DNA from: JAENVT01 sp031412355
GTDB lineage: Bacteria > Actinomycetota > Acidimicrobiia > Acidimicrobiales > Ilumatobacteraceae
NCBI GenBank assembly: GCA_031412355.1
Contig: JANOCR010000090.1
Coordinates: 1 to 36,368, forward strand
Reading direction: 5' to 3'
DNA length: 36,368 nucleotides
Shown here one piece after another: positions 23,820 through 31,385 of the stretch; position 1 is the first letter of the stretch, and each line of letters begins with the position of its first letter. The translations under genes were made by a program, and so were the position numbers. The notes under the pieces were generated by a model. The model saw only the letters and a program-made list of their open reading frames with translations. It ran no database searches and was not told where the DNA came from.

Positions 23820-25213
23820 GTACCGGCACACAACCTCCCGCCGACGCGCTGGTGCTGTTCGGAGCAACAGGCGATCTGGCCAAGCGCAAGCTCTTTCCCG
23901 CCCTGTACCACCTCGAACGTCACGGCAGTCTGAAAGTGCCGGTGATCGGCGTGGCGCGCAGCGACTGGACCGACGCGGCGTTCTGCCAGAACGCTCACGA
24001 TGCGATCATCGCCGCCATCCCCGATGCGAAAGCCGCCGTCATTGATGCCTTGATGGAACGCCTCGACCTGATCCAAGGCGACTACGGCGATCACAAGACG
24101 TGGGCGTCACTGCGCCGCACGCTCGATAAGCACCAGAGCGAGGTCGCCGTGTTCTACATGGCGATCCCGCCGACGATTTTCCCGTCCGTTGCCCAGTCGC
24201 TTGCATCTGTCGGTCTCAACGAGCGCGGCCGAATCGTCGTCGAGAAACCGTTCGGCCGCGACCTCGCCAGCGCTGTGGAGCTCAACGCCACGCTGCATGC
24301 AGTCTTCCCCGAGGAACGCATCTTCCGGATCGATCACTATCTCGGCAAGGAGAGTGTCGAGGATCTGTTGGTCTTCCGGTTCTCGAACGCGTTGCTCGAA
24401 CCGGTGTGGAACCGCAACTACGTGCGCAGCGTGCAGATCACGATGAGCGAGACCATCGGTGTCGAAGGTCGCGGCAGCTTCTACGACAGCGTCGGGGCGA
24501 TCCGCGACGTCATGCAGAATCACCTGCTGCAAGTGCTGTCCCTGGCGGCGATGGAGCCGCCGGTCGGCCCCGAATCCAGCTACTTGCAGGACGAGAAAGC
24601 GAAGGTGTTCGCGGCCATGCGCCCGATCGATCCGCAGATGCTGGTGCGCGGCCAGTACGTGGGGTACCGCGACGAGCCGGGGGTTGCGCCCGACTCGGCC
24701 GTCGAGACCTTCGCCGCTGCCCGCCTGGAGATCGACTCGTGGCGTTGGGCAGGCGTGCCGTGGTTCGTTCGTTGCGGCAAGGGTCTCAAGGCTTCGGCGA
24801 CCGAAGTCGTCGTCGAGTTCCGCGAGCCACCGAGCCTGCTGTTCGACGAAGCGGGCGGGCCAACGCCGTCGCGCAACCTGGTGCGCTTCCGACTCGGGTC
24901 GCACGATGGGGTGACCTTCACCCTGCAAGCCAAGACTCCCGGCCAACACCTCGACAGCCAGAACGTCGACATCGCCGTCGACTTCGCCGCTGCTCTCGGC
25001 GAGCGTCGCGAGGCATACGAACGCCTGCTCGACGACGCGATGGCAGGCCTGCCGCGCCGCTTTGCCCGTCAGGACGTGGTCGAACAGACCTGGCGGGTCA
25101 TCCAGCCGGCGCTCGACACTCCCGGCGCCGTGCACCCGTACTTCCGCGGCGAATGGGGCCCGGCACAAGCCGATCGAATACTCGACGGCGATACGTGGTT
25201 TGTCCCGTCCTAG
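23816..25213 (+). CDS. zwf: Glucose-6-phosphate 1-dehydrogenase
   Basis: A 465-residue enzyme oxidising glucose 6-phosphate to 6-phosphogluconolactone. The nucleotide motif is FGATGDLAKRK (15-25), VVEKPFGRDL follows, and the active-site signature is RIDHYLGKE (171-179) with His174 and Lys178. The length is slightly under the usual 480-510. ATG at 23816 overlaps the gnd stop (ATGA). The order gnd-zwf places the second oxidative enzyme first. The 136 bp downstream holds strong hairpins but no gene. Confidence 0.95.
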   Translation: MSTGTQPPADALVLFGATGDLAKRKLFPALYHLERHGSLKVPVIGVARSDWTDAAFCQNAHDAIIAAIPDAKAAVIDALMERLDLIQGDYGDHKTWASLRRTLDKHQSEVAVFYMAIPPTIFPSVAQSLASVGLNERGRIVVEKPFGRDLASAVELNATLHAVFPEERIFRIDHYLGKESVEDLLVFRFSNALLEPVWNRNYVRSVQITMSETIGVEGRGSFYDSVGAIRDVMQNHLLQVLSLAAMEPPVGPESSYLQDEKAKVFAAMRPIDPQMLVRGQYVGYRDEPGVAPDSAVETFAAARLEIDSWRWAGVPWFVRCGKGLKASATEVVVEFREPPSLLFDEAGGPTPSRNLVRFRLGSHDGVTFTLQAKTPGQHLDSQNVDIAVDFAAALGERREAYERLLDDAMAGLPRRFARQDVVEQTWRVIQPALDTPGAVHPYFRGEWGPAQADRILDGDTWFVPS

Positions 25214-25253
25214 GGGCCTTGGTCCGAGTCTTGCGTACCGACACTCGAACCGG

Positions 25254-25293
25254 TGTGAGTCGGGTGACGCACCCGACGCGCGATCGGGCTCAC
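25254..25293. other. Nested inverted repeats between zwf and cobO
   Basis: GTCGGGTG and CACCCGAC (25259-25266 and 25270-25277) form a perfect 8-bp stem with a 3-nt loop. An outer pair, TGTGAG (25254-25259) and CTCACA (25288-25293), encloses it. The 136-bp gap also carries CCGACACTCGA twice (near 25238 and 25299). No T-run follows the stem, so termination of zwf is only a possibility; a protein-binding or mRNA structure upstream of cobO is another. No cobalamin riboswitch core is seen. Confidence 0.45.
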
Positions 25294-25334
25294 AGTCGGC
25301 CGACACTCGACGATATTGCGCGCCGAAGCAGCCC

Positions 25335-25340
25335 TATGCT
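25335..25340 (+). promoter_or_regulatory. Candidate -10 box for cobO
   Basis: TATGCT ends 9 nt before the cobO ATG at 25350, predicting a leader of about 3 nt. No ribosome binding site is visible. Confidence 0.38.
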
Positions 25341-25349
25341 CCACGTTCG

Positions 25350-25916
25350 ATGACCGACACACCACTCACCGAGGATCCCCGGCCCGACGGGCTCGCCCGC
25401 GTGGGTTCGCTGTTGTTGGTCAACACGGGCGACGGCAAGGGCAAGAGCAGCGCTGCGTTCGGTGTGATGCTTCGTTCGGTAGCCATGGGCTGGCCGGTGG
25501 CCGTGTTGCAATTCGTGAAGAGCGGCGAGTGGAAGGTCGGCGAGGAGAAGATCGGCCGCCAGCTCGGAGTCGAATGGCGATCGCTCGGTGAGGGCTTCAC
25601 TTGGGACTCGACCAACCTCGACCACGACAAGGAAGTCGCCCAAAGAGCCTGGAAAACAGCTGCCGAGGCGATTGCCAGCGGTAAGTACCGGCTCGTCATC
25701 CTCGACGAGCTGACCTACCTTTGCACCTGGGGATGGATCGACACCGGCGCAGTGGTCGAGGCACTGCGCGACCGCCCCGAGAACGTCAACGTGATCGTGA
25801 CGGGGCGAGATTGCCCCGCCGAGATCATCGAGATCGCCGACACCGTCACCGAGATGCGAAAGGTCAAGCACGCCTACGACAAAGGCATTGCCGCCAAGAA
25901 GGGCATCGAGTACTGA
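25350..25916 (+). CDS. cobO: Cob(I)yrinic acid a,c-diamide / cob(I)alamin adenosyltransferase (CobO/BtuR type)
   Basis: A 188-residue ATP:corrinoid adenosyltransferase that adds the 5'-deoxyadenosyl ligand to cobalt(I) corrinoids. The characteristic P-loop is NTGDGKGKSS (25-34), followed by VLQFVKSGEW, the RLVILDELTY Walker B-like block and VIVTGRDCP near the C-terminus. The ATG at 25350 gives the usual length. No other cobalamin genes are nearby, so it may serve de novo synthesis or salvage. Its TGA abuts the stop codon of the convergent aminotransferase with no base between. Confidence 0.92.
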   Translation: MTDTPLTEDPRPDGLARVGSLLLVNTGDGKGKSSAAFGVMLRSVAMGWPVAVLQFVKSGEWKVGEEKIGRQLGVEWRSLGEGFTWDSTNLDHDKEVAQRAWKTAAEAIASGKYRLVILDELTYLCTWGWIDTGAVVEALRDRPENVNVIVTGRDCPAEIIEIADTVTEMRKVKHAYDKGIAAKKGIEY

Positions 25917-27116
25917 CTAGGCCTTGACCCACTCGTGGATTCGGCGGATGCCTTCCTCCATGTCGGCATCGGCCATTGCGAAGCTGAATCGGGCGTAGCC
26001 AGGCGTGCCGAAGGCCTCGCCCGGCACAAACGCCACCTTGGCTTCACTGAGGATGTTGTCGGCCAACTCCAGAGTGCTGTTACTGACCGTTCCTTTTGGC
26101 CCCAGCGGTCGGCCGAGCAACGCTTTGAAACTCGGATAGCAATAGAACGCGCCCTGCGGAACGATGGCAGTTACATCGGGAACAGCGTTCAGCATGTGAT
26201 GCATCGTGACCGCACGGCGGGCGAATGCTTCACGCATCATCGCCACGGCCGACAGGTCACCGCTGACGGCCTCGAGCGACGCCACCTGGGCAACGTTGTC
26301 GACATTTGACGTGCTGTGCGACTGGAAGTTGATCGCTGCCTTCATCATGTCGCTGGGGCCGATCATCCAGCCGACGCGCCAGCCGGTCATTGCGTAGGTC
26401 TTGGCCACACCGTTGACGATGACGCACTGGTTGGCGAGTTCGGGCACGACCGTGGGCATGCTGACGAACTTGTTGTCGCCGTAGACGAGGTGCTCGTAGA
26501 TCTCGTCGGTCAGGACCCATACGCCGTGTTCGACCGCCCATCGACCGATCTCTTCGACCTCGTCGGGCGAGTAGATCGCCCCGCTCGGGTTGTCGGGGCT
26601 GACGAACACCAACACCTTGGTGCGCGGAGTCAGTGCAGCATCGAGTTGGTCGATCGTCGCCTTGAAGCCGGTCGACTCGTCTGTCTGGATCACGACCGGA
26701 ACACCTCCGGCCAACGTGATGGCTTCCGGGTACGTGGTCCAATACGGAGCAGGGCAGATGACCTCGTCGCCCGGGTCGCACAGGGCGGCAAAGGCCGTAA
26801 ACACTGCATGCTTGCCACCGTTGGTCACCAGCACTTGGCTGGCCTGGCACTGGAAGCCCGAGTCGCGCAGGGTCTTGACAGCGATCGCCTCCCGCAGTTC
26901 CGGCAGGCCGGCGGCCGGCGTGTACTTGTGGTTCTTGGTGTCACGGCAGGCGCGCGCCGCAGCCTCCACGATGTTGTCGGGCGTCGGGAAGTCGGGCTCG
27001 CCCGCACCAAAGCCGATCACGTTCTCGCCCTTGGCCTTCAGTGCCTTGGCTTTTGCGTCGACGGCGAGCGTGGCCGATTCGGCGATGGCGGCGAGACGTG
27101 CGGACGTGCGGTTCAC
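25917..27116 (-). CDS. Class I/II aminotransferase (aspartate aminotransferase-like)
   Basis: A 399-residue fold-type I aminotransferase of subgroup I-gamma. Cofactor motifs include GAGEPDFPTP (37-46), NGGKHAVF, CPAPYWTTYPE, VSPDNPSGA, the lysine of NGVAKTYAMTGWRVGW (Lys239, Schiff base) and the C-terminal YARFSFA, with the arginine that binds the substrate carboxylate. Aspartate with 2-oxoglutarate is the usual pair; prephenate or other acceptors are possible. GTG at 27116 is chosen because GAAAGG lies seven bases upstream. The frame extends to 27518 but runs through the divergent serC region. Confidence 0.88.
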   Translation of the reverse strand: MNRTSARLAAIAESATLAVDAKAKALKAKGENVIGFGAGEPDFPTPDNIVEAAARACRDTKNHKYTPAAGLPELREAIAVKTLRDSGFQCQASQVLVTNGGKHAVFTAFAALCDPGDEVICPAPYWTTYPEAITLAGGVPVVIQTDESTGFKATIDQLDAALTPRTKVLVFVSPDNPSGAIYSPDEVEEIGRWAVEHGVWVLTDEIYEHLVYGDNKFVSMPTVVPELANQCVIVNGVAKTYAMTGWRVGWMIGPSDMMKAAINFQSHSTSNVDNVAQVASLEAVSGDLSAVAMMREAFARRAVTMHHMLNAVPDVTAIVPQGAFYCYPSFKALLGRPLGPKGTVSNSTLELADNILSEAKVAFVPGEAFGTPGYARFSFAMADADMEEGIRRIHEWVKA

Positions 27117-27203
27117 TGATGAGCCTTTCGAATGAGTTGCGACACGGATGCTACTTGCCGCCTCGCCCGCGGCCCGGCCGACATTTTCGTCACACGCCGT
27201 TGG

Positions 27204-27230
27204 CCAGTCGGGCCCGCCGGGCGAGACTGG
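27204..27230 (+). other. Hairpin directly before serC
   Basis: CCAGTC (27204-27209) pairs with GACTGG (27225-27230), and inside it GCCC (27212-27215) pairs with GGGC (27219-27222). It ends 4 nt before the serC GTG, in the position where a ribosome binding site would be, and none is visible. It may affect initiation, or be chance in GC-rich DNA. Confidence 0.35.
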
Positions 27231-27234
27231 TTCA

Positions 27235-28365
27235 GTGACGACGACACCGACGATGCTCGACATCCCACGCTCGCTACTGCCGAGCGATGGCCGGTTCGGC
27301 TGCGGACCGTCGAAAATTCGCCCCGAGCAGGCCCTCGCCCTCGCCAGAGCAAACAGCAAGCTGCTGGGCAGCTCCCACCGCCAGGCGCCAGTCAAGAACC
27401 TTGTCGCATCGGTGCGCGGTGGGCTGACAGAGCTGTTCGGTCTTCCCGACGGCTGGGAGATCGTGCTGGGCAACGGTGGGTCGACGCTGTTTTGGGACGT
27501 GGCGACGTTCGGGCTCATCGCCGATCGCAGCCAGCACTACGTGTTCGGTGAGTTTTCGTCGAAGTTCGCCGACGCCGCGACATCGGCGCCACACGTGGCC
27601 GCTCCGGTAGTGATCCGCGGCAAGCCCGGCACACATCCCGCGATCGGGCCTGCTGCCGAGGGCGTCGACGTTGTCGCACTGACTCACAACGAGACGTCAA
27701 CTGGCGTCGCGATGCAACTTCGCAGGCCGGCGGGCCAGGCGCTGGTCGTCGTCGACGCCACGTCGGGCGCAGGCGGCCTGCCGTGGTCGCCCAGCGACGT
27801 CGACGTGTACTACTTCGCCCCGCAGAAGTGCTTCGCCAGCGATGGTGGGTTGTGGCTGGCAGCGATGTCGCCCGCGGCCATCGAACGCGTGCGTGCCATC
27901 AACGGCTCGGGTCGATGGATGCCGGCCTCACTGGACCTCAACATCGCGCTCGACAACTCGATGCTGAATCAGACATACAACACGCCGGCGTTGGCAACGT
28001 TGGTGCTGCTCGACGAGCAGTTGCGGTGGATGCTCGACAACGGCGGTCTCGAGTGGTGTGTCGACCGCTGTCTCACGTCGTCGAAGCACCTATACGACTG
28101 GGCAATCGCGTCGTCGTACGCCACCCCGTTCGTCAGCGACCCGGCGCAACGCTCGGCTGTTGTCGGCACCATCGACCTCGACGAAACGGTCCGTGCCGAC
28201 GACGTCTGCGCTGCGCTGCGCGCCAATGGGATCGTCGACACCGACAGCTACCGCAAGCTCGGTCGCAACCAGTTGCGCATCGGCATGTTCCCCGCAGTGC
28301 TGCCCGACGATGTCGCCATGCTCACTGGCTGCATCGACTACGTAGTCGGAGCCCTCGCCGGGTGA
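27235..28365 (+). CDS. serC: Phosphoserine aminotransferase
   Basis: A 376-residue phosphoserine transaminase of the actinobacterial type: RFGCGPSKIRPEQ, GTSHRQAPVKNL-like segment SSHRQAPVKNLV, LGNGGSTLFWD, HNETSTGVA, DATSGAGGLP and the PLP lysine in FAPQKCFASDGG (Lys198). It converts 3-phosphohydroxypyruvate and glutamate to phosphoserine in serine synthesis, and can also act in pyridoxal phosphate synthesis. The length equals that of the mycobacterial enzyme. GTG at 27235 was chosen; ATG at 27253 is a possible alternative. GTGA overlap with the PAC2-family gene downstream. Confidence 0.94.
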   Translation: MTTTPTMLDIPRSLLPSDGRFGCGPSKIRPEQALALARANSKLLGSSHRQAPVKNLVASVRGGLTELFGLPDGWEIVLGNGGSTLFWDVATFGLIADRSQHYVFGEFSSKFADAATSAPHVAAPVVIRGKPGTHPAIGPAAEGVDVVALTHNETSTGVAMQLRRPAGQALVVVDATSGAGGLPWSPSDVDVYYFAPQKCFASDGGLWLAAMSPAAIERVRAINGSGRWMPASLDLNIALDNSMLNQTYNTPALATLVLLDEQLRWMLDNGGLEWCVDRCLTSSKHLYDWAIASSYATPFVSDPAQRSAVVGTIDLDETVRADDVCAALRANGIVDTDSYRKLGRNQLRIGMFPAVLPDDVAMLTGCIDYVVGALAG

Positions 28366-29237
28366 ACGTCGCCGACGTGCTGTCGACCCACTTCGATGGG
28401 GTCGCGCCGCTGAACCAGCCCATCATGGTGCTGGCACTGCATGGCTGGTTCGATGTCGCCGAGGTTGCGACCACCGCGATCAATGAACTTTTGACCGACC
28501 GCGTCGCGCCGATCGTGGCGTCGATCGATCCGGATCCCTTCTTCGACTTCACGCAGGAGCGCCCGCAGGTCGAGTTCGACGACGACGACACACGACACAT
28601 CCACTGGCCGGAGAACCAGTTCCGCTTCGCCCGATTCCCCGGCACGGCCCACGACCTGGTCGTGCTGGCCGGCGTCGAGCCCCACCTGCGCTACGCCACG
28701 TTCGCCGACAGCGTCATCGAAGTCGCCAAGCGGACGAAGTGCGAGGTCGTCGTGACTGTCGGCGCCGTGGCAGACACCATCCCGCACACTCGAGCACCAC
28801 TCGTCGTGGGCAGCACCACCAACCCCAGCCTGCTGAGCGCGCTCGGTCTGTCGCCACCGCGTTATCAGGGCATCACCGGCCTCGTCGGCGTGCTGCAGGA
28901 GCGGCTGGATCGGGCCGGGATCCCCGCCGTGTCGCTGCGTGTCGGGGTGCCCCATTACCTCGGCAACGCGCAGCATCCGCAGTCGTCCATCGCCTTGTTG
29001 CAGCATCTGCACCACGTGCTCGGTGTGCCGGTGCACACTGCCCGGTTGGCGGCCGACGCTGCGCGGCGCAGAGTGCTGCACGACGAGGCTGTCGCCGACG
29101 ACGAGCAGGCCAGCGCCTACGTGGCCATGTTGGAGCGCGAGTACGACCAGCGGTCGGAGGATGCAATTCCGTCGGCCGACGATCTCGCCGCCGAGTTCGA
29201 GAGGTTCCTGCGCGACCAGCGCGACGACCAGGACTGA
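28362..29237 (+). CDS. PAC2-family protein
   Basis: A 291-residue PAC2 (proteasome assembly chaperone 2-like) family protein, common in proteasome-bearing actinobacteria. The start PIMVLALHGWFDVAEVA, the VVLAGVEPHLRY segment, VTVGAVADTIPHTR and GVPHYLGNAQHPQSS are the family blocks. The actinobacterial members have no proven biochemical function. The C-terminus is an acidic, charged helix (DLAAEFERFLRDQRDD). It starts with GTG overlapping the serC stop and ends 15 bp from the convergent metY. Confidence 0.85.
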   Translation: MNVADVLSTHFDGVAPLNQPIMVLALHGWFDVAEVATTAINELLTDRVAPIVASIDPDPFFDFTQERPQVEFDDDDTRHIHWPENQFRFARFPGTAHDLVVLAGVEPHLRYATFADSVIEVAKRTKCEVVVTVGAVADTIPHTRAPLVVGSTTNPSLLSALGLSPPRYQGITGLVGVLQERLDRAGIPAVSLRVGVPHYLGNAQHPQSSIALLQHLHHVLGVPVHTARLAADAARRRVLHDEAVADDEQASAYVAMLEREYDQRSEDAIPSADDLAAEFERFLRDQRDDQD

Positions 29238-29252
29238 CGACCCTCGGGCCGG

Positions 29253-30563
29253 CTAGCCCTTTGCGGCTCGGAAGCCGGCCTCTAGGTCGGCGAGGATGTC
29301 TTCGATGGACTCGAGGCCGACACTAAGTCGCACGAGCCCTGGATAGACCCCCGTTGACGCCTGCTCTTCCTCGGTGAGTTGGCTGTGCGTGGTGGTGGCC
29401 GGCTGGATCACCAGGCTGCGCACGTCGCCGATGTTGGCCACGTGACTATGCAGTTCCAAGGCTTCGACGAACCTGGTGCCGGCATCGCGGCCACCCTTGA
29501 TGATGAACGACAGGATCGAGCCGTACCCCTTGTCGCGTCCGTACTTCTTGGCCCGTTCGTACCACGGGCTCGTCGGCAGGCCGGCCCAGATCACGCTTTC
29601 GACCTCGTCGCGACCCTGCAGGAACTCGGCGACCTTGGCGGCGTTCGAGAAATGACGTTCCATCCGCAAGCTCAGCGTCTCGAGGCCCTGCAGGAACAGG
29701 AACGAGTTGAACGGCGAGACGGCCGCGCCGGTGTCGCGCAAGCCCTGCACCCTGGCCTTCAAGATGAACGCGCCATGGCCGAGGGCCGGCCAGTACGGCA
29801 ACCCGTGATAGCTGGGATCGGGCTCGGTGAAGTTGGGGAACCGCCCGTTGCCGAAATCGAAGGTGCCGCCGTCGGTGATGGAGCCACCGATCGACGTGCC
29901 ATGACCGCCGATGAACTTGGTCAACGAGTGAACGACGATGTCGGCACCCCACTCGATCGGACGGATCAGGTACGGGGTCGGCACGGTGTTGTCGACGATC
30001 AACGGCACGCCCGCATCGTGGGCGACATTGGACACGCCCACGATGTCGAAGATGTCGTTCTTCGGATTCGACAGCACCTCACCGAAGAACAGTTTGGTGT
30101 TGGGCTTCACGGCGGCGCGCCATTGGTCGAGGTTGTCGGGGTCCTCGACGAACGTCACCTCGATTCCGTGCTTGGGCAGCGTGTAGTGCAGCAGGTTGTA
30201 GGTGCCGCCGTACAGGGATGGCGAGGCAACAACATGGTCGCCGACCTCGGCGATGGTGGTGATTGCCAGCATCTCGGCGGCCTGGCCCGAGCTGACGACG
30301 AGAGTGCCGGGGATTCCGATGGCCGTGGTGCAGCCACCCTCCAATGCATTTAGTCGTGCCTCGAGTGCACCCTGGGTGGGGTTCATGATGCGCGTGTAGA
30401 TGTTGCCGACCTCGGCCAGGGCGAACAGGTTGGCCGCGTGCGCCGAGTCGCGGAATTCGTAGCTGGTGGTCTGGTAGATCGGTACGGCGCGTGCGCCGGT
30501 GGTTGGGTCGGGATCTCCCCCGACGTGAATCTGACGTGTCTCGAAACCCCATGCGTCGCTCAT
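29253..30563 (-). CDS. metY: O-acetylhomoserine sulfhydrylase (homocysteine synthase)
   Basis: A 436-residue member of the Cys/Met PLP family, with the insert-bearing length typical of MetY. Blocks include GFETRQIHVG, YTRIMNPT (Tyr56, Arg58), VSSGQAAEM, SLYGGTYNLL, VDNTVPTPYLIRP, and VHSLTKFIGGHG with Schiff-base Lys216. It makes homocysteine from O-acetylhomoserine and sulfide. No metX is adjacent. The ATG at 30563 lacks a ribosome binding site, and TAGCGT lies at -10 distance. No SAM riboswitch signature is visible upstream. Confidence 0.92.
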   Translation of the reverse strand: MSDAWGFETRQIHVGGDPDPTTGARAVPIYQTTSYEFRDSAHAANLFALAEVGNIYTRIMNPTQGALEARLNALEGGCTTAIGIPGTLVVSSGQAAEMLAITTIAEVGDHVVASPSLYGGTYNLLHYTLPKHGIEVTFVEDPDNLDQWRAAVKPNTKLFFGEVLSNPKNDIFDIVGVSNVAHDAGVPLIVDNTVPTPYLIRPIEWGADIVVHSLTKFIGGHGTSIGGSITDGGTFDFGNGRFPNFTEPDPSYHGLPYWPALGHGAFILKARVQGLRDTGAAVSPFNSFLFLQGLETLSLRMERHFSNAAKVAEFLQGRDEVESVIWAGLPTSPWYERAKKYGRDKGYGSILSFIIKGGRDAGTRFVEALELHSHVANIGDVRSLVIQPATTTHSQLTEEEQASTGVYPGLVRLSVGLESIEDILADLEAGFRAAKG

Positions 30564-30571
30564 GCCGGGTC

Positions 30572-30601
30572 ACGCTACAGACGTAAATCCCGACCAATCA
30601 A
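30572..30601 (-). promoter_or_regulatory. Candidate metY promoter
   Basis: Read on the minus strand, TTGATT (30601-30596) and TAGCGT (30577-30572) are separated by 18 bp. Transcription would start near 30565, two bases before the metY ATG. CCGAC and GTCGG (30590-30594, 30602-30606) form a short inverted repeat over the -35 region, which could be an operator. Confidence 0.42.
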
Positions 30602-30609
30602 GTCGGAAT

Positions 30610-30681
30610 TCAGGTTACGTTCAGGGTCTGACGCAGTTCGCGCTTCAAGAACTTGCCAGCGGGGTTTCGCGGCAGCGGCTC
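30610..30681 (-). pseudogene. Remnant of an acyl-CoA synthetase (AMP-binding) C-terminus
   Basis: The minus strand reads EPLPRNPAGKFLKRELRQ, then five further codons and a stop at 30612-30610. LPRNPAGKFLKREL is the almost invariant C-terminal motif of fatty acyl-CoA synthetases, with the catalytic lysine in the P-x-G-K context. Upstream codons to about 30720 are open but not recognisable, and there is no room for the other 480 residues of such an enzyme. It is best read as the tail of a deleted gene lying between metY and the membrane protein gene. Confidence 0.75.
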
Positions 30682-30764
30682 ATGTGTCCCCCATGCCGCG
30701 CGTGTGACCAACGATAGGGACGATGGTTGTCACCCGACAAGCTCGCCAGCACGTCTGTATCTGC

Positions 30765-31385
30765 ATGACCGATCTCGCCACGCCACAATCCGTTCTCGAC
30801 GCCCATCAGCGGCCGATGAAGTCGGAGTCGATGTTGGCCGCCGGCCTGTTCGGCGGGTTCGCCCTCGGCGCAGTCGCACGGGCATGGATGCGACTGATCT
30901 CGGAGGACCCCGAGTTCACCTGGTTCGGCACCATCTTCATCGTGCTCGCCTTCACGATCTTCGGCTTCACCCAATCCATCGCCTTCGTCGCCCGGCACAA
31001 GTCGAGGCGGCGATGGACGTTGGCCGTTGCCCGGGTGATCGGTGCCATCGCATTCCTGCCGCTGTTCGCCGGCGCCGGAGCCATCATGCTGCCGACCGTG
31101 GTGGGTGGAGGTTTGGCCCTCCACCGTGTCAGGTGGCATTGGGTGCCGCGCCTGATCTGCCTGGTCGTTGCGGCAGGTCCGGTGGCGTTGGTCGGATCAC
31201 AGCTCGTCGGGTCGTTCGGATGGTCGTTGCACACGCTCGCAGGATTCGTGGTGATGCTGGCGATCTACGGCACCGTCATCGCCGCGACGAGATCCACGAT
31301 CGCCGGCAGAAGCGCGCCCGCTGGCGGCGCTGTGGTCGCATATGGACCATTGCGCCGCCAGCGCTCAGAACTCAGCCGCCGCTGA
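30765..31385 (+). CDS. Uncharacterised integral membrane protein
   Basis: A protein of about 206 residues with four to five hydrophobic segments: LAAGLFGGFALGAVARAWM, FGTIFIVLAFTIFGFTQS, VIGAIAFLPLFAGAGAIML, LICLVVAAGPVALVGSQLV and LHTLAGFVVMLAIYGTVIA. The C-terminal tail is basic. No family is recognised. The start is uncertain: ATG at 30765 is favoured, ATG at 30723 or the internal ATG at 30816 are alternatives. The 3' end carries a strong hairpin (31320-31362) and overlaps the convergent ilvC by 14 bp. Confidence 0.7.
   Translation: MTDLATPQSVLDAHQRPMKSESMLAAGLFGGFALGAVARAWMRLISEDPEFTWFGTIFIVLAFTIFGFTQSIAFVARHKSRRRWTLAVARVIGAIAFLPLFAGAGAIMLPTVVGGGLALHRVRWHWVPRLICLVVAAGPVALVGSQLVGSFGWSLHTLAGFVVMLAIYGTVIAATRSTIAGRSAPAGGAVVAYGPLRRQRSELSRR
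31320..31362 (-). terminator. Candidate hairpin downstream of ilvC
   Basis: GCTGGCGGCGC (31320-31330) is perfectly complementary to 31352-31362, and TGGTC/GACCA (31333-31337, 31345-31349) extends the stem inside. It begins ten bases after the ilvC stop on the minus strand, but inside the coding end of the convergent membrane protein. There is no T-run, so a factor-independent terminator is not assured. Confidence 0.4.

Noticed and set aside
25214..25349. Cobalamin riboswitch before cobO
   Set aside because: The gap is short and the conserved B12-box core is not found; only simple hairpins are present.
30564..30764. SAM riboswitch before metY
   Set aside because: The metY start is two bases from its predicted transcription start, and no SAM-aptamer pattern is recognised.
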